Shown here: piece by piece, positions 45,846 to 60,022 of the stretch | How the letters are laid out: the number at the start of each line of letters is the position of its first letter | How positions within the stretch are numbered: position 1 is the stretch's first letter | NCBI GenBank assembly: GCA_022702705.1 | Contig: CM040421.1 | Span: forward strand, 75,758,121 to 75,822,120 | Length of the DNA stretch: 64,000 nt | Direction: 5' to 3' | From: Papilionanthe hookeriana x Papilionanthe teres | Lineage: Eukaryota; Streptophyta; Magnoliopsida; Asparagales; Orchidaceae | Notes under the pieces: generated by a model | Databases searched by the model: none | Told to the model about the DNA's origin: nothing | Seen by the model: the letters and a program-made list of their open reading frames with translations, nothing else | Program-made: the position numbers and the translations under genes

Positions 45846-47004
45846 ATGGCTCCGAAATCTAAACGCGGGAAGGCACGAGATAACTTTGATAGCAGCAAAT
45901 TTTCTACAGTAGCTGCGCATTTTTGATTCCACGAATTTGCGATCTCCAGGAAGTTTATTTCAGAACGAAGTTTCTATCATCTAGGAGGAATGATTGAAAA
46001 CACTATCGTTGCGCACAATTGGCAACGATTCTGTTATTTCACTGTTGTTGCTGTTATCCCTATAGTTCGAGAGTTTTATGCAAATTTTTCGGATGCCGAA
46101 GATTATGAAGTTTTTTTAGAGGTGTCGGAGTAGGATTTAATCCTCGAAAGAATCAATGTATTTTATGGCTCGCCACCGACTATTGAATGCCACTATTCTG
46201 GATTATCACCATCTGAGGGAGATTTGGATATGATCATTGCTTATTTGACTGACGGTACTGGATCTTGGAAGATCAGGAACGGAAAAAGGGAAAACTTCAA
46301 ATCCTCCAAATTAAATGGTATTTCTAAAGCATGGCACTATTTTATATCTGCAAGATTGTTACCTTCCAACCACCCGAGTGAAGTGACTAGAGATCGAGCC
46401 ATCTTAAACTACTGCATTCAGGAAAGGAAGCCTATTAATGTCGACGATATTATTTATGATTCCGTGGATTCTACTCGCGAGATCCGACGACTTCGTTGGA
46501 CTGGGATTCCCATCTCTGATTTATTCATTATGTATTAGCAATGGAGTCACTGCAGATATTTCAGAGGAAAGGTTGAAGACTACTAAGCCGATTGGTCAGG
46601 AGAGCAATAGCATTTATGATCGTCTTTGAGGGAAGAAGTCGACTGCTCCTTCTTCTGTACCTACTCCAGATAGACCTTCTACTTCTCGACCCTCCACTTC
46701 TGCTGAGCCACCATCGAGTTTCTGGGAATCAATGCATGATCAGTTTATAGAGCAGCAGCAGGAGTTATTTCAAACTCACTGCAGGATTGATACTATTGAT
46801 AGGAAACTTGATCATTTATCTGATTATAGCCAGAGGAAGAGTAGCTATGATGCTGATTATAATGAAGCCCTAGTCATATTTCTGAAGGGTGAACATGATG
46901 TTAGTTTCCCTACTTTTCCTAGTTTCACACCATTTGTTGATCCTAAGGATGTAGAATTTTCCTTTGGTGACGATGATGATGATGAGGCTACAGCCAGTGA
47001 CTAG
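45846..47004 (+). pseudogene. Env-position ORF (putative plant transposon protein domain)
   Basis: It begins MAPKSKRGKARDNFDSSKF and, after stops near 45924 and 46130, reads DLDMIIAYLTDGTGSWKIR and HYFISARLLPSNHPSEVTRD, then ILNYCIQERKPINVDDIIYD. The last words match what I know as a domain common in the third ORF of Athila-type elements. A TAG at 46536 and a frame change separate the last 90 codons (46732-47004), which end in a run of Asp and EATASD. No signal peptide or membrane span is visible in the readable parts, so an envelope role is not supported by sequence, only by position. Confidence 0.65.
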
Positions 47005-48379
47005 TAGTTTATAGATCTCTATATTGTGCTACTTTGTTGGTTTGTTTTGTTTGGTTTGTTTAGTTTTATGTTTGATGTATGTTGATTTGTTTAAGTATCT
47101 GTGTGGATTGATTAGTGTTAAGATTCTGTTGTTAGAATATTCTTAGTATATTGTGTTGAGACTAAGATTAGAGTTAATTTATGATATGTTTGTTTTAGTC
47201 TACTGTTTAGTAATTAGTAATTTTGCTCTGCTTTTATTTTGTTTCAAGTTTAGTATAATCATAAAAATTAGTCTGCTTACTTTATATACCTGCTTCAATT
47301 TTATCTTAATTATTCATAAAAGCATGAGTAGAAGTTAATTTTTCTTTTTAAGATCGTTTTTACATACTTATAAATTTTTTTTTAAAAAAATTATGGTTTT
47401 CTTTCTCTCATACTTTCAAATTGTCATAGTATACCAAAACTTAAGTTTGGGGGAAGGGAAAATACATTCAAATTTAAATTTTATTTGTCCTTAAAGAGCT
47501 AATATTTTCTTAAAAATAAAAACATTTTAACATAACTTAAGGAATGAAGAATTTATTTGAGATCACTTTTATTTTTGAAATTATAAATAATTTAGTGAAA
47601 TTAACCAAAATTTTAATAACTTAGATTTATTTTAAGAATAGAATTATTTAACTTAAAGTAGAATAAGATTAAGAAATTTTTCTATTCATGATAGAAATAA
47701 TAGAATTTTTGAAATATTAAGTAATAAAAAATTATCACTTGAAAAAGAAAAGATTGAAAATCTTTTTGAATTCTTATTCATGTTATGAAAATTAAGTGGA
47801 AATGTATAAGTTTTGAAAATATAAGTTAAGGATAGTGAAGTTCAAAACCATTAACAGGCTATCCAGATATAGTAATCCTCTCTATATATAAAAAAAAAAT
47901 TAAAAAATAAATAAAAAAAAAAGAGAAAAAGAATAAAAGAAAAAAAAGAAAAGAAGAAGAAAATAAAAAGAAAAAAAGAAGAGAGGAGAAGCTTGAGGAA
48001 ATGCCTAATCAAAAATTGGCTTCACTTGAATTATCTTATAGGAAGAAAACTAGTTACATATTTTACTTAATTTTTATGCATGAATATTTTTAGGAAAGAT
48101 TTTTCAAGAAGATCTTTTTCTTGTAAATAATCTATGAGATCTTAATATGATAAACTTCTATTATTTTCAAAATGGATGAAAAATTTGAAATCTTATGATT
48201 TGATAGTTAAATATTCTTTAAATTCTTAAAATTAAACCTAGTTAGTGAAATTGGGTTAATAATTTACTAAAAACTTTATAAAATCAAAAATTATAAGGAA
48301 TCTTAAATATTTATCTTTCATTCCAAAGGTTATACATTTTATATAGTAGAAAGAGTTACTTGAGGACAAGTAACATTTA
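47005..48379 (+). other. Conserved 3' noncoding region of the Athila-like element
   Basis: No gene. It holds a purine tract of about 110 bp at 47888-47995 (almost only A and G), preceded by GGCTATCCAGATATAGTAAT (47857-47876) and followed by GAAGCTTGAGGAAATGCC and TTGGCTTCACTTGAATTA (48020-48037). The same words in the same order occur in reverse at 16850-17045 in the base-layer element. A purine-rich AAGTTTGGGGGAAGGGAAAA at 47443-47462 is a second polypurine-like tract. Confidence 0.75.
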
Positions 48380-48393
48380 AGTTTGGGGGATTT
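48380..48393 (+). promoter_or_regulatory. Polypurine tract candidate of the Athila-like element
   Basis: AGTTTGGGGGATTT lies directly before the 3' LTR's TGATCC. The expected plus-strand primer position. Confidence 0.65.
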
Positions 48394-50260
48394 TGATCCA
48401 TAAAAAAATACCTATTTTTTACACCTTAATTCTTATCAATTTCTAAGGATATCATGCTTTAATGAAAGGTATTTTTGTGTTTTTGGATGTAGGTGATGTA
48501 AAAAGGTCCAAAAAAGGAAAAAGGAGCTAAAAGGAGCAAAAAGGAGCAAAAATGGAGCAAAATACAAAAATTATAAAAAATATGGCCTGGGGCCTAAGCA
48601 CCAGACTCGATACAGAAATGTCAAGTTTTTGACAACGTTTGAACGGTTATTTTGACGGAGTGAGCGGTTATTGGACATTCTAGAAGACTGGCAGTTGTTC
48701 CTTGATAATAGGACATGTGATACATTGTATTTGGACGCTCCAAAACGGTTTTAATCGCGAAGTGGTGCGAGCCAAAGTGAAGAGGTGCGAAGAACTGGAT
48801 GCGGTGTCCGGCGCCTAGGCGCCTGACAGACCTTCTAGAAGATTCATTGAATGTGGACATGTTTTGAAGAGCTGCCTCAAGGCAACCTTTGAAGCCTATA
48901 AATAAGAGTCCATTTCTTTAGAAAAACGTGCCCCCATTGTAACCCCTTTCTCTTATCCACTTTAGGATCTCTCATCCTTAAAGAGAGAAATAGAGAGAGA
49001 AATCTAATGCCACTTTTAATTTAGTTTAGTAAGTTAATTTTCAATTTGTTGCATCTGAAGTTCAATATACTGTGGAGTCAGTAGGAATCAGAAGATCTGT
49101 AGATGGAATATTTGAGATAAGTATTTTATTTTTGATTCAAAGGTTATTTATTATGTTTTGTTGTTTATATTCAATGTGTTCTGAGTAGTTAGTTTACTTT
49201 CTTCCTTCAATTATGAAGAGATAAATAAGATAATATAAGATTCGATGAAGAATTGAAATTCAAAATATTTTCAAAACTTTGTGATGATATAAATACCTGA
49301 TCTTACTTTACTTTTTAAATTGACCATGTAAATTGTTAAAACCTGTTGAAGAGTTTTGAGACCTATAAGGAGAAGAACTCTTAACTTGTTAATGTCACAT
49401 GAATCCTTGGGTATTCGAAGGCCATGTGCGGGCTATTCAAGGTGAAGTGCAAATAAATAGGAAGATAAGATTTAAAGGGCTTAGAATTGATAAGTTTTTA
49501 GAGTGACAAACTAAATTCTTATAATTTGATTATAGATAAGGAAAGGGTTACTAGTAGGGCCGACCATAGCCACCCTTGGACATCTAGTAGTGTGAGTCTA
49601 GATTAACCCATTCTACTAACAATACATCCGGACCTGATCTGTAAATTAGCCAATGTTCTTTGCGCCTGGATCAAAGGGTAAAGAATAGGAATGCTTCTAT
49701 TTGGCACAATACCATAAATCAAATTCTCCAACGAATATTAAATTATCTTAAAAATCTTAGATTAATTGAAGGGAAGAAAGTTGTTTGTTTTATATAGTTT
49801 TCACAAAATCATTTTCTTATTATTGTTTTCTTTATCTGCATCTAGTAAATTAAAAGTAATTTATAGTTAGATTAAAATACAAAAAGATTTTTGAAATACA
49901 ATATTTAAAAATTTATTACCATATTTTTTCCCCGTGGGATCGATACTGGGGTTTTTGTTTCAAAGCTCTATATTACTTGAAACAATACGTATACTTGTGT
50001 AGTACCCAAAAAGTATATAAAATATTTTCTTTTTCAATTATATTTTGCTATATAAACATATATTTTAAAATGTATTAAACATTAACAGCCTAGCATTAAG
50101 TAGCAATCAAGTTTTATTTAATGTTATTGCAGTAATTAAAATTTGGTACAAATCTATATAGCAAGTTATTCCAGGTCAAGTGTTTCGCGCCTTTGCCAGA
50201 AATTAAATTTTCTAGCAGTGGTAACAAATCCTTGTATTTGGAAATACAAAAATCGGGTCA
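48394..50260 (+). repeat. 3' LTR of the Athila-like element, 1867 bp
   Basis: Same ends as the 5' LTR. Compared with it, about 30 bp including one GGCGCC palindrome is missing near 48590-48600 and another block is shortened near 48810-48830. TATA-like box at 48897. Followed by CAACA. Confidence 0.93.
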
Positions 50261-50265
50261 CAACA

Positions 50266-52517
50266 CGTAGGTTACATCATCCGAGGTATTCCCAATCATC
50301 CAACAAGACGTTTTAATTTAGTTGTAGTTGTAGTTTTGTTGTTCTGTTTGTGATTAAATTTTGAGTTGTTTTATATTTTGAATGTTGTGGCGGTGAATTT
50401 TATCTTGTTGTGACTTTTAATTTAGTTTTGGGTTTTAGTTTTGTGGCTATCATAAAGGTTTTAGTTTTCATGCAACAATCTTATTTAACTTGCAAGAAAA
50501 GTAAAGTGCAGCTCATATAAATAAATTGCAATAGAGTAAATTGAAATAAAATAAAAGCGTACCTGGAGGGTCTTCTCATCATTCCAAGCTGCACTTAAAA
50601 CACACGTTAAGGTATTTAAATTTAAATGTTTATAACAAGTATCTAGGTAAAGCTAAGGTAAGGTTTTGATTGTCTATCAAAATCCTAGTCCTATCGCTAG
50701 TCGATTCCTATGACGTCTAGGTTCTTGTATTTTGTTTAAGGATGATTTTCTTCATCAAAGAACAATTAAATTCAATTGTTCTTCTAAAACATCCCATCAT
50801 ATTGAGGAAGTGTTTAGGACGAGTCCTAAACATCTTTTTCAATATTTTTGGGATTATTTTTGAGTCCAAATGAGTTTTATTGCACAGGTGAATTAATCAT
50901 CCCAAAATTTAGTTTAGTTTCTTGCTCAGTGAATTAGGATGTTTGATTATCCTATAAGTAAAGTGACATTTCACTTGATGCTTTACTTAAGAGTTAGGAT
51001 AACGAAAGCCTTTAAGGGCAAATTAATTTGTTAAAGAATTTAATGATTTAAAATTGGAATTGGTGATTTAAGGTGATTTAATTTAGTTATAAAATTTTAA
51101 TAATTTAAGTTTGGAATAGTGTTCAAGTTGTTTTATTCTTAAGTGTTTTAAACCATTTGAATTGAAAGAGGAGTTTAAATTATTTAATTTATACTTTAAT
51201 GATTTAATTTTAATTTAATTGCAATATTCTAGATTAACTTTTAATTGGTTTGATTATTTTTTTTAATTAAGAATTTATTTTTATGAAATTGATTTTTAAT
51301 GTTTCAAATTTGTTTTAAGTTTGTTTTCAAGTGATTTTTGAAATTAATAATTTTTTTTTAATGTTTTAAATTTATTTCAATTTAATTATCAAGTTATTTA
51401 ATGTTTTTAAGTTTTAATTTAATTAAGGTTTACTTTCCTTTTAATTATTTAATTATTAATTTCAATTATCACTTTAAGAAAAAGTAAAATATTATAGTGA
51501 TTCATTTAGGGATTTTAGCTTAAGTTATTATAGTCTCTCTAAATTATCCCCATTTTACTAATCCAAATTTTAACTTATTCTTCCAAAATAAAATTATTTA
51601 ATTAATTAAGGTTTACTTTAAATATTTCAATATGATTAATGGGTTTCTACCCCTTAATTCTTCAGGTTTCAATTTTCTAATAAAAAAAAGGTTAAGATCA
51701 AATATTTTACCCTCCCTTTGATTAGACCTAAATGTTAATTAGGGTTAAAATCCTTTAATTACCCTTATGCCCCTTTAGGCTTATTTATCTCATAACTCAC
51801 TAAATTGAGCTCAAATGAACTTGAAATTTTTATGTCACTTTACTTATATGTCAATTAAGACATTAGTGGAGAAAATATAATTTTTCTGAATTTAATTGAA
51901 TTTATATAATTATTATTGTGAAAAATAAGGGTTTTCAATGAAAATTCAACAACATGACCAAAGTAAGGTTTCTGTACTTAAGAAAATTATGGGATGTTCC
52001 TACTGACCAGAGGACCACTTGAAACAATTTGGTGATTTTTTGAATTATATTTTATTTATTATAATTATTTTGAGTTTTAGAGTGTTAATTAATTATAAAA
52101 TAAAATAAAAGTTGAAAATAAAGTTTTATATTTTTCATAAATCTCTCTAACCTCAAGAAGTTTAGAGAAATAAATTTTATAATTTTATAATTTTTCTTTG
52201 TTTTATTAGAATTAATTTTAGTGAAAAGGTTGAAAAATTCATTTTTAATATTAAAAATTGTCTTAAGCATTTAAAATTCAATATCTTTACTTTGAGACTT
52301 GGGAAAAATATTTGGCTTATTCCTAAGTGATTAGGAGTCAAAATATGACATTTTTATGATTTTTAATATTTTTGTGATTTTTATTATTTTTTAATTATTT
52401 AAAATATTATAATAAGGTAGAAAATGAAGATTTTTAGAAAATTTCAATTTTAATTTTCTTAGACTCCTCTAATATTAGAGAAGCCCCGAAACCAATTGGT
52501 GAAATTTTAAACTGTAT
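50266..52517 (-). repeat. 5' LTR of the Ogre-like element, piece 2 (middle)
   Basis: Matches 19192-21440 of the left LTR closely. It begins after the CAACA duplication of the Athila-like element and ends with TGTAT, the duplication of the inverted solo LTR. No gene. Confidence 0.92.
52513..52517. other. Target site duplication TGTAT (pair at 60018-60022)
   Basis: A perfect 5-bp repeat frames the inverted solo LTR; the left LTR has the uninterrupted sequence near 21437. Confidence 0.9.
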
Positions 52518-54869
52518 TGTTGACCTCATTTTTGATGAGGTCTTCTCTTCTTTTTAGTACTTAGGATCTAGCCTTAGGCTTTTCCTTTGACTATCTTAGA
52601 GGATTAGAATCGGGACCCACCACTTAGAAATTCAAACCACTTCTTAACTCCCTGCAAACTCCACAAACTTGATTGTAGCTAGAGGGTTGAAATCAAATGT
52701 GGAAGTTTAAAGGATGAGTTCCTATAGGACTCTTTGGCCTCAGGACTGCCCTGGGTGGCCTGGTCTGGTGAAGGTTGACTTACACACACACTACACTTAT
52801 ACACTACACTTTAACACACCTCCTAAAACCACACCCATACCCAACTTGACCTCCTGACTCATGAAGGTGATTCACATGGATGGTCCTTAACCCCTAAGCC
52901 CTTGGCTAAGAGAGTTAGGAACAACATAGTGAATGCCTCAAATGAGTCCTCTCATGGCTCATATAGGCTTAACATGGCTTCATGGCTCAACCAAAACGAT
53001 TTCATTCCACTTACATTTACCCAATCTTCAGTTTTCCAAATTTTTAATTTTTGACCCCGGGGACCCTACACCCGCCTAGCCTACCCAAAACCCTTGAAAT
53101 TACCCAAATTTTTGAAAATTCTCCAAAATCATCCAAATTCCTCAAAACCAATCCCAAACATTCCCACATCACTCAAATTGATCATTCATAGCCAAAAATA
53201 CCAAAAATTCCAAAAATACCTCCCAATACCCTCCAAATACCCAAAATGCCCCCTCTTAGCCAAAAAATCCAAAAATTCAGAAAATTTACAGAAAACTCCA
53301 GAAAATCCCAAATATTCCCAATTTCATTTTTTCCAACTACACCATGGGCCAATTTTGTCAATTTACCCCACTTTTGGCAAAATCCCCAATTTGACCCATT
53401 TTAACCCAAAGTGAACCTATTGTCAAACCAAACCTACCCAATTGACCCAAATTCTGGTCCAATTCAATTCTAAACTTCAATTCAACATCCCCAACACCAA
53501 TCTAGACCAAATTCAAGCCCAATTTGATTGACATTTGAATCCAATTTCACTTTTGACCTTAAAGCCCAATTTGGACCCATGACCCAAACTTAGCTCAAAC
53601 TCACCCAATTCAACTCCAATTAACTCCAAATCTTTTCTAAACCTTCCCTAACATCCCCACAAACAAAACAATAACATGATTTGCCCAAAATTTAGACCCA
53701 AACCCCACTCAAATTCAACCCAAAGCTAAAAGACCCAATTTTGACCTAAACCCAAACCTAACCCAAATAAGCCCAAACCCCAAAATCAAAACCCAACCAA
53801 AGTCAAAACCTCTTTGAAACATTCCCATAAACATTTTCCAACATTAATTTTACATCAATTTAAACCCAAGCCCAATATTGGCCCAAGTTAGCCCACTTTG
53901 ACCTACATTGGCCCACTTACCAAATGAACCCAAATTTAAACCAATTCAATTCCAAATCACACCAAATTGACTCCAAACCATTCATGAAACATCCCCAAAC
54001 CAATTGCAACATTTATTTGACATGGTCCTTCACAAAATTTTCACCCAAATGCCCATCCTAAAATCAAAAAAACCCACTTCCCTAAATCACTTTAAAAGCC
54101 CATCTAAAACCATTTCAAAGAGCCCAAAATCTACCCTAAAGCCCATATGACATTTTCATTTGCCATCCATTTAATCAAAGACATTCCCTAAGTTCCAATC
54201 CCATCATCAAATGATTCCAAATCAAGCCTCATGCCAAATCACCCCTAAATGTCAAAATTCACAATATCCTTCTCCATGAAAGTTGACTTGACTTTTCCCA
54301 AGCCAAATGGAGCCATGGGAGCCATGAGAGCCATGGAATCTACTTTCGACCTCACCATACCCAAGATGGCAAGAGGAGGAGGCCCTTTCCATATTCCCTT
54401 AAGGGGGATTAGCCACTTCCATGACTCCATTAAACCATGCTTAAACTTAATTGTACTTGGATGGTGACCCTTCCCCACTAATTAAGCTGACCTAAACCAC
54501 TTTATCCTCAGCCCAAACTAGCCATGGGAAGGTGCACCTAGCCCAATCCATGCATTTGACCAAATTTAGCCAAAATATACCCTTACCCCATTCTACTTTG
54601 ATTCAAACACTTTACACATGTCCAAGCCCAATTGCCTTCACCAACTTCGAAGCCACGGACCTCCCGACCACCGAGGGTGACCCATGCCTGCCGGCCAGCC
54701 ACCTGGGCCGCCGGAAAACGCCATGGCCGAGACATGGGAAGGAGTCATGCATTGAAATTCCACCTTGCTGAGTTGCCCCATGCCCAGTGGCCATTGCAGC
54801 TGTTCTTCCCTTGCCAAGGGCAGCTGATCCCAGTCCCTAACTCCCCCGGGAGGCCCTCCGGCCTCTCTC

Positions 54870-54877
54870 TATTTAAA
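54870..54877 (+). promoter_or_regulatory. TATA-like box of the inverted solo LTR
   Basis: TATTTAAA about 2.35 kb from the U3 end, equivalent to 22911-22918. In this orientation it would send transcripts rightward through the U5 and into the right LTR's antisense strand. Confidence 0.5.
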
Positions 54878-57539
54878 CACCACCCCTCTCGGCCATGGAA
54901 GAGGTGCTGAACCAACCTTAAGTAAACTACGCCAGAATCATTCCAGACCACTCTCCACACATAGAGCATTTGATTCCCACTTGGATTCCGACCCCGATTC
55001 CCTCCAGGTGAGCTCGATTTTGAGTTCGAATTTCAGCATAAAAATGAGGACACTTCTTCACGGTGGACCAATCCTCAAATTGATTGGTCCTACACCTTCA
55101 CCGGACCAAGAGAAGAAGTTTACCGAGCAAAAGCCCCCTCACCGAGGCCGGCCATTGCTTCCGGCCTCCAAGCTTTGTGATCGGGCTTGGTCGAAATCAT
55201 ACCTAGACGATTCACCGAGCCGAGGACTTCATCGCGGAGCTTGCTTGGACCCGATCGAAGGTGACACAACTCTCGGATCGAAGCTTCACTTCTCTGAGCA
55301 AAGGTATGGACTCACTCTTCTTCCCGAGCTTACTGAGATTCTCCATTTAATTTGAGTCAATTTAAATACATGTTTACCGTATGGATGTGTTCGTCTCTTC
55401 AAGACGAATCCATAGAGCATAAGAACACAAAAATCCGTTGAGAATCAAGTGAGAAATTAGGGTTAGAAATTTGACGGTCACGGGTTCACACCAGTTGTAG
55501 AGAATGACCAGGAGCCGTCGGATTGCGCGTGTATCGAGTGGACGGCCAGGATCACGCTGGACGGAGCAACGAAACATGAACCGCGGGGCCCTGGAGCGCT
55601 GAGTCGGATAGCGGCGCCGAATCAGAAGACGACGCGTGGAGCTTCGGAGATGCCTAGGTTGAGCTGGCGCCGCGTGGATAAGTAGGAAATTAGGTTATTT
55701 TCCTATTTATTTAATTCCCTAAACTTCAAAAATACATAACTTTGTGTAGGAAAATCAGAAAAATAAAATAAAAATACCATCTTGCTCAGTGAACAGAGGA
55801 GAATAATGTGGAAAAGAAATCATTTAATTTCATTGAGTATTTGATTTTTAATAATTTATTTACCCTCTGCACATTTTTAATTCTACACGCATGTATACAA
55901 TTCACCATGGCATGAGACCATAGGGCTTTTGAAGCCTCTGAATTTAGGAACATTTCCTGAATTTTCCAAAGTCAGAGGCCATCCCTATGAAGAGTTATTG
56001 ATTTTTCAATTCTAGGTTACTATTCTGAGTATTTTAATTCTAATAATTAGCATATTGTGAAATAAATTCTAGGAAAATTTGGTGATGTTTATTATGACCA
56101 GAGGACCCTAGGAAAAATAGATTTTGAGTTAATTCACTTGTAGTAACCCTAATTGGCTTAAACACCCAAAATGGAGCTTTAATTAATTAGAGCTAATCAT
56201 ACATCAAATTGACTTGAAATCAATTTTTCACTGACCTTTAGGATCAGAGGAACCCACCATAAAAGTTTGAAGTCAATTGGACTTGGTTAGCCCTATCAAA
56301 TGGGTTGATTAAGCCATTTAGCCAAAATTAAACTTAAAAAATTCATAACTTTCAAAATACTTTTTAAAAATTCACTAAATTAGTTTTGAAACCTCTCTGG
56401 TATTAGGGAATTTAAGAAAATTAAAATTATAATTTTCTAAAAAGTTGATTTTTTGCATTATTTTAATATTTTTAATAATTAAAAAATAATAAAAATCACA
56501 AAAATAATAAAATTCACCAAAATGTCACATTTTGAATTTTAATCACTTAGAAACAAACCCCATATTTTTCTTAGGTCTCTATGATGAGATATTAAATTTT
56601 AAAGGCCTAAGGTAATTTTAAAATTAAAAAAATGTATTTTCTAGCATTTCCACTAAAATAATTATAATAAATCAAAGAAAAATCAGAAAATTGTAAGAAT
56701 TGGTTCTCTGATTTCCATGATATTAGAGAGATTTTAAAAAAATATAAAATTCATTTTTCAGTCTTTATTTTATTTTTAAATTAATTAACACTCCAAAACA
56801 CAAAATAATTATAATAAAAAGAATATAATTTAAAAAATCACCAAAATTGGTCCAAGTGGTCCTCTGGTCATTAGGAATGTCCCATAATTTTCTTAAGGAT
56901 AGAAACTTTTCCTTGGTCATGTTATTGAATTTTCCTTGGAAATCCTTATTTTCTACAAAAAAATAATTACATAAATAAATTAAATACAGAAAAATCACAT
57001 TTTCTCCTCTAATGTCTTTATTGACATATGAGTGAAGTCACATAAAAATTTCAAATTCATTTAAGCTCAATTTAGTGAGTTATGAAATTATTAAGCTTGA
57101 AGGGCAAAATGGTAATTAAAATTTTAACCCTTAATTAAAACTTTAGGCTTAATAAAATGAAATAGTAAAATATTTGATCCTAATATGATTTGGATGATTG
57201 AAATTTAAATAATTAAAGGGTAGAAAACTACTAAAAAATTTAAAAATAATTAAGATAAACCTTAATTAAGTAATTAATTAAATTTGGAAGAATAATGAAA
57301 AAAATTGGAATTATTAAAATAGGGATATTATTAGGAAGAGATTTATTCTTTAATTTAAGAATCCCTAAATTAATCACTTAAATAATATTTAATTCCTAAT
57401 TAAAATGATAATCCAAATTTAAAATTTAAAATGCTAAAAGACTTAATCATTAAATTAAATTAAAGTTAAATTATTTAAATTAAATCCTTTTAAAATTTCA
57501 ATTAAATTAATACTTTAAAAATTAAAATTAAATCATCTT

Positions 57540-57900
57540 TAAAACATAAAAAATAAAATATTAAATTAAAATTAAAAATAAAATTAAATTAAATTAAATT
57601 TAAATTAAATTATAAAATAAAATTAAAATTAAATTAAAATTAAAGTTTAAATTAAAGTAAATTAAATTAAAATTTAAAATTAAATTAAATTAAACTAAAT
57701 TAAATTAAATTAAAACACATTAAATTAAATTAAATTAAATTAAATCATATTAAATTAAATTAAATTAAATTAAATTAAAATAAAAAATAAAATCAAGTTA
57801 AAATTAAAATTAGATTAAATTAAATAAATTAAATTAAAATTAAAACTAAATCAAATTAAATTAAATTAAAGTTAAATTAAATCGAATTAAAAATAACATC
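57540..57900. repeat. AAATTA-type low-complexity array
   Basis: About 360 bp of irregular TTAAATTAAA words. The same place in the left LTR (about 20.15-20.35 kb) is AT-rich but less repetitive, so this looks like an expansion in the solo LTR. Confidence 0.8.
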
Positions 57901-60022
57901 ACCTAAGACATAAAGAATTCAAAAATAAATCTAAAACAACTTGAACGCTATTCCAAACTTAAACCCATTAACTGAAATTAAATTAAATCATAAACCATTT
58001 GAACATCAATTTGCCCTCGAAAGCTTTTGTTGTCATAACTCCTAAATGGAGTATTAAGTGAAGTGTTACTTCACTTATAGGATATTCAAATGTCCTAGTT
58101 CACTGAGCAAGATAACAAAACCTGAACTCTCGGACGATTAATTCATTTGTATAATTAAATTCTCTTGGACTTAAAATAATCCTAGAAATATTGAAAAGAT
58201 ATTTAAGACTCGTCTTAAGCACTTCCTCGATATGACAGGATATTTGTAAGAACAATTGAACTTAATTGTTCTTTGATGAAGAAAATCGTCCTCAAACCCA
58301 AAATACAAGAACCTAAACGTCATAGGAGGTGACTAGCTATAGGATTGGGAACTAGGTAGAAAACCATAACCCTTCCCTTAGCTTTACCTAGGAACTTGCT
58401 TTAAATGCTTAAATATTCTAAATTGTGTTTAAGTGTAGCTTGGGATGACGGGAAGACCCTCCAGGTACGCTTTTATTTTATTGCAATTTACCTTATTGCA
58501 ATTTATTTAATCGCATCGCACTTACCTTTCTTGCATGATAAACAATTGTTGCATGAAAACCAAAACCTTTAGGGTAGTCCCCAAAACTGAAACCAAAACT
58601 AAATTAAAAGTCATTACAAGATAAAATTCACCGCCACAACATTTCAAAATATAAAACAACTCAAAATTTAATCACAAACAGAATAACAAAACTACAACTA
58701 CAACTAAATTAAAACGTCTTGTTGGATGATCGGGAATACATCGGATGATGTAACCTACGTGTTGCTAACGGGATTTCCCACGGTCTAAATGAAAGTGTGG
58801 AACTCATTCAGTTGAGTTTAGCAAATTCATCTGGACTAAGTGAATCCGATAAAAATAACGATGCCGGAAGGACGGAACCGTGGGATCTTAACCGGTGTTG
58901 TTATAATCAACTTTAAGATTTGTTTTAATTAAAACATAAAAAAAACACTTGGAAACTAAGACCTTCTCTAAACCAGAACACTTCTCTCTTCTCCTGATTT
59001 ATGACTTCTAAAACTTTACCTCTGCAACAACAAGGAGCTCAGAGCATGGTGGGCAGCACGACCATCGTCATCAGCAAAACCTGAGTCTACTTCAACAAAA
59101 CATTCTTAGAATTAAATAACCAAGCCATAGGACTTCGACGTAGTTTGCCTAGTGCAACATAAATCCTCAACTCTTCTTTAGTCATTTGCATGATCATGTC
59201 ATGTAAATTAAGCCCTAACCGGTCTTAGGACTCCGAGGTAGTCGTTTGGTACGACATAAACCCTCACATCTTCGAGGCTATTTGTATGATTTTATCATAC
59301 AAATATAAGTCCTAGTTAATTAAAATTGGCAAGATTAAAACATTAAACAAACATTAGGGTCTTCCTAAATTCAAGCCAAGCAATAGGATAGTCGGGAAAT
59401 TACCAAAGTTCGCTTCGAATCTGTGATTTCTCCTACCTTTCTTCCTTTAAATTCCCAAAATAAAATGTTCCAAATTTGATTCATTCCCTATTGAAATTCC
59501 AAAATTCAATCCCTTGAAAACTTAAACTTTGAAATTCTTGAGAGCAGAACTACTGATTATTATCGAGAGTTTTCTTAGGTGATTCCCATCACTTAAGATG
59601 TAATTAACTATAGGGGCTTGCCCTTATAGGGAATTTTAACAACCTGGGTAATATAAACCCCGTTTAATGTTTTCATATTAAGCGGGGAACTTGTCGGCTT
59701 ATAAAATTGGTTCGCGAGACCAAACGGATGTCACAAAACTTTCTAGTTTATTTAATCGAGCCCCATTATCAAGCAGTGTGTCTATTCTTCGGGATAGATA
59801 CATGGTTTGTGGTGCGGTGCTCGTTTATATAAATTATTCGGGATGTGAGATCAGTTTGATTTCATATCTTAAAATTTTCAAATTTAAAATTATTTTCAAA
59901 AATCAACTACTACTTTTTCAAATTATTTATTTAAATTAAATTAAAAAATTTGCCGACAAATTCTGTAGGCGACCCCTTTTCAAAATACAAAACACCTAAC
60001 CTAAAAATATGCCGACATGTAT

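Larger units (their letters stand above)
52518..60017 (+). repeat. Inverted solo LTR of the giant family, 7500 bp
   Basis: From TGTTGACCTC to ATGCCGACA, the reverse complement of the left giant LTR over its whole length and opposite in orientation to the LTR it sits in. No internal region, so it is a recombination product. U3 is C/A-rich (53.1-54.5 kb). TATA-like TATTTAAA at 54870-54877. The GC-rich block at 55490-55680 and the U5 words at 58000-60000 match the other copies. It holds an AAATTA-type low-complexity stretch at 57540-57900 that is longer than in the other two LTRs. A 124-codon plus frame at 54981-55355 lies just downstream of the TATA box but has no counterpart I can follow in the other LTRs. 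Confidence 0.93.

Noticed and set aside
45846..47004. True envelope glycoprotein
   Set aside because: The readable parts lack a signal peptide, a membrane span and a Cys-rich ectodomain; the label rests on position, so I call it only an env-position ORF.
54981..55355. 124-codon plus frame downstream of the TATA box in the solo LTR
   Set aside because: The equivalent sequence in the two element LTRs does not keep this frame, and there is no recognisable domain.
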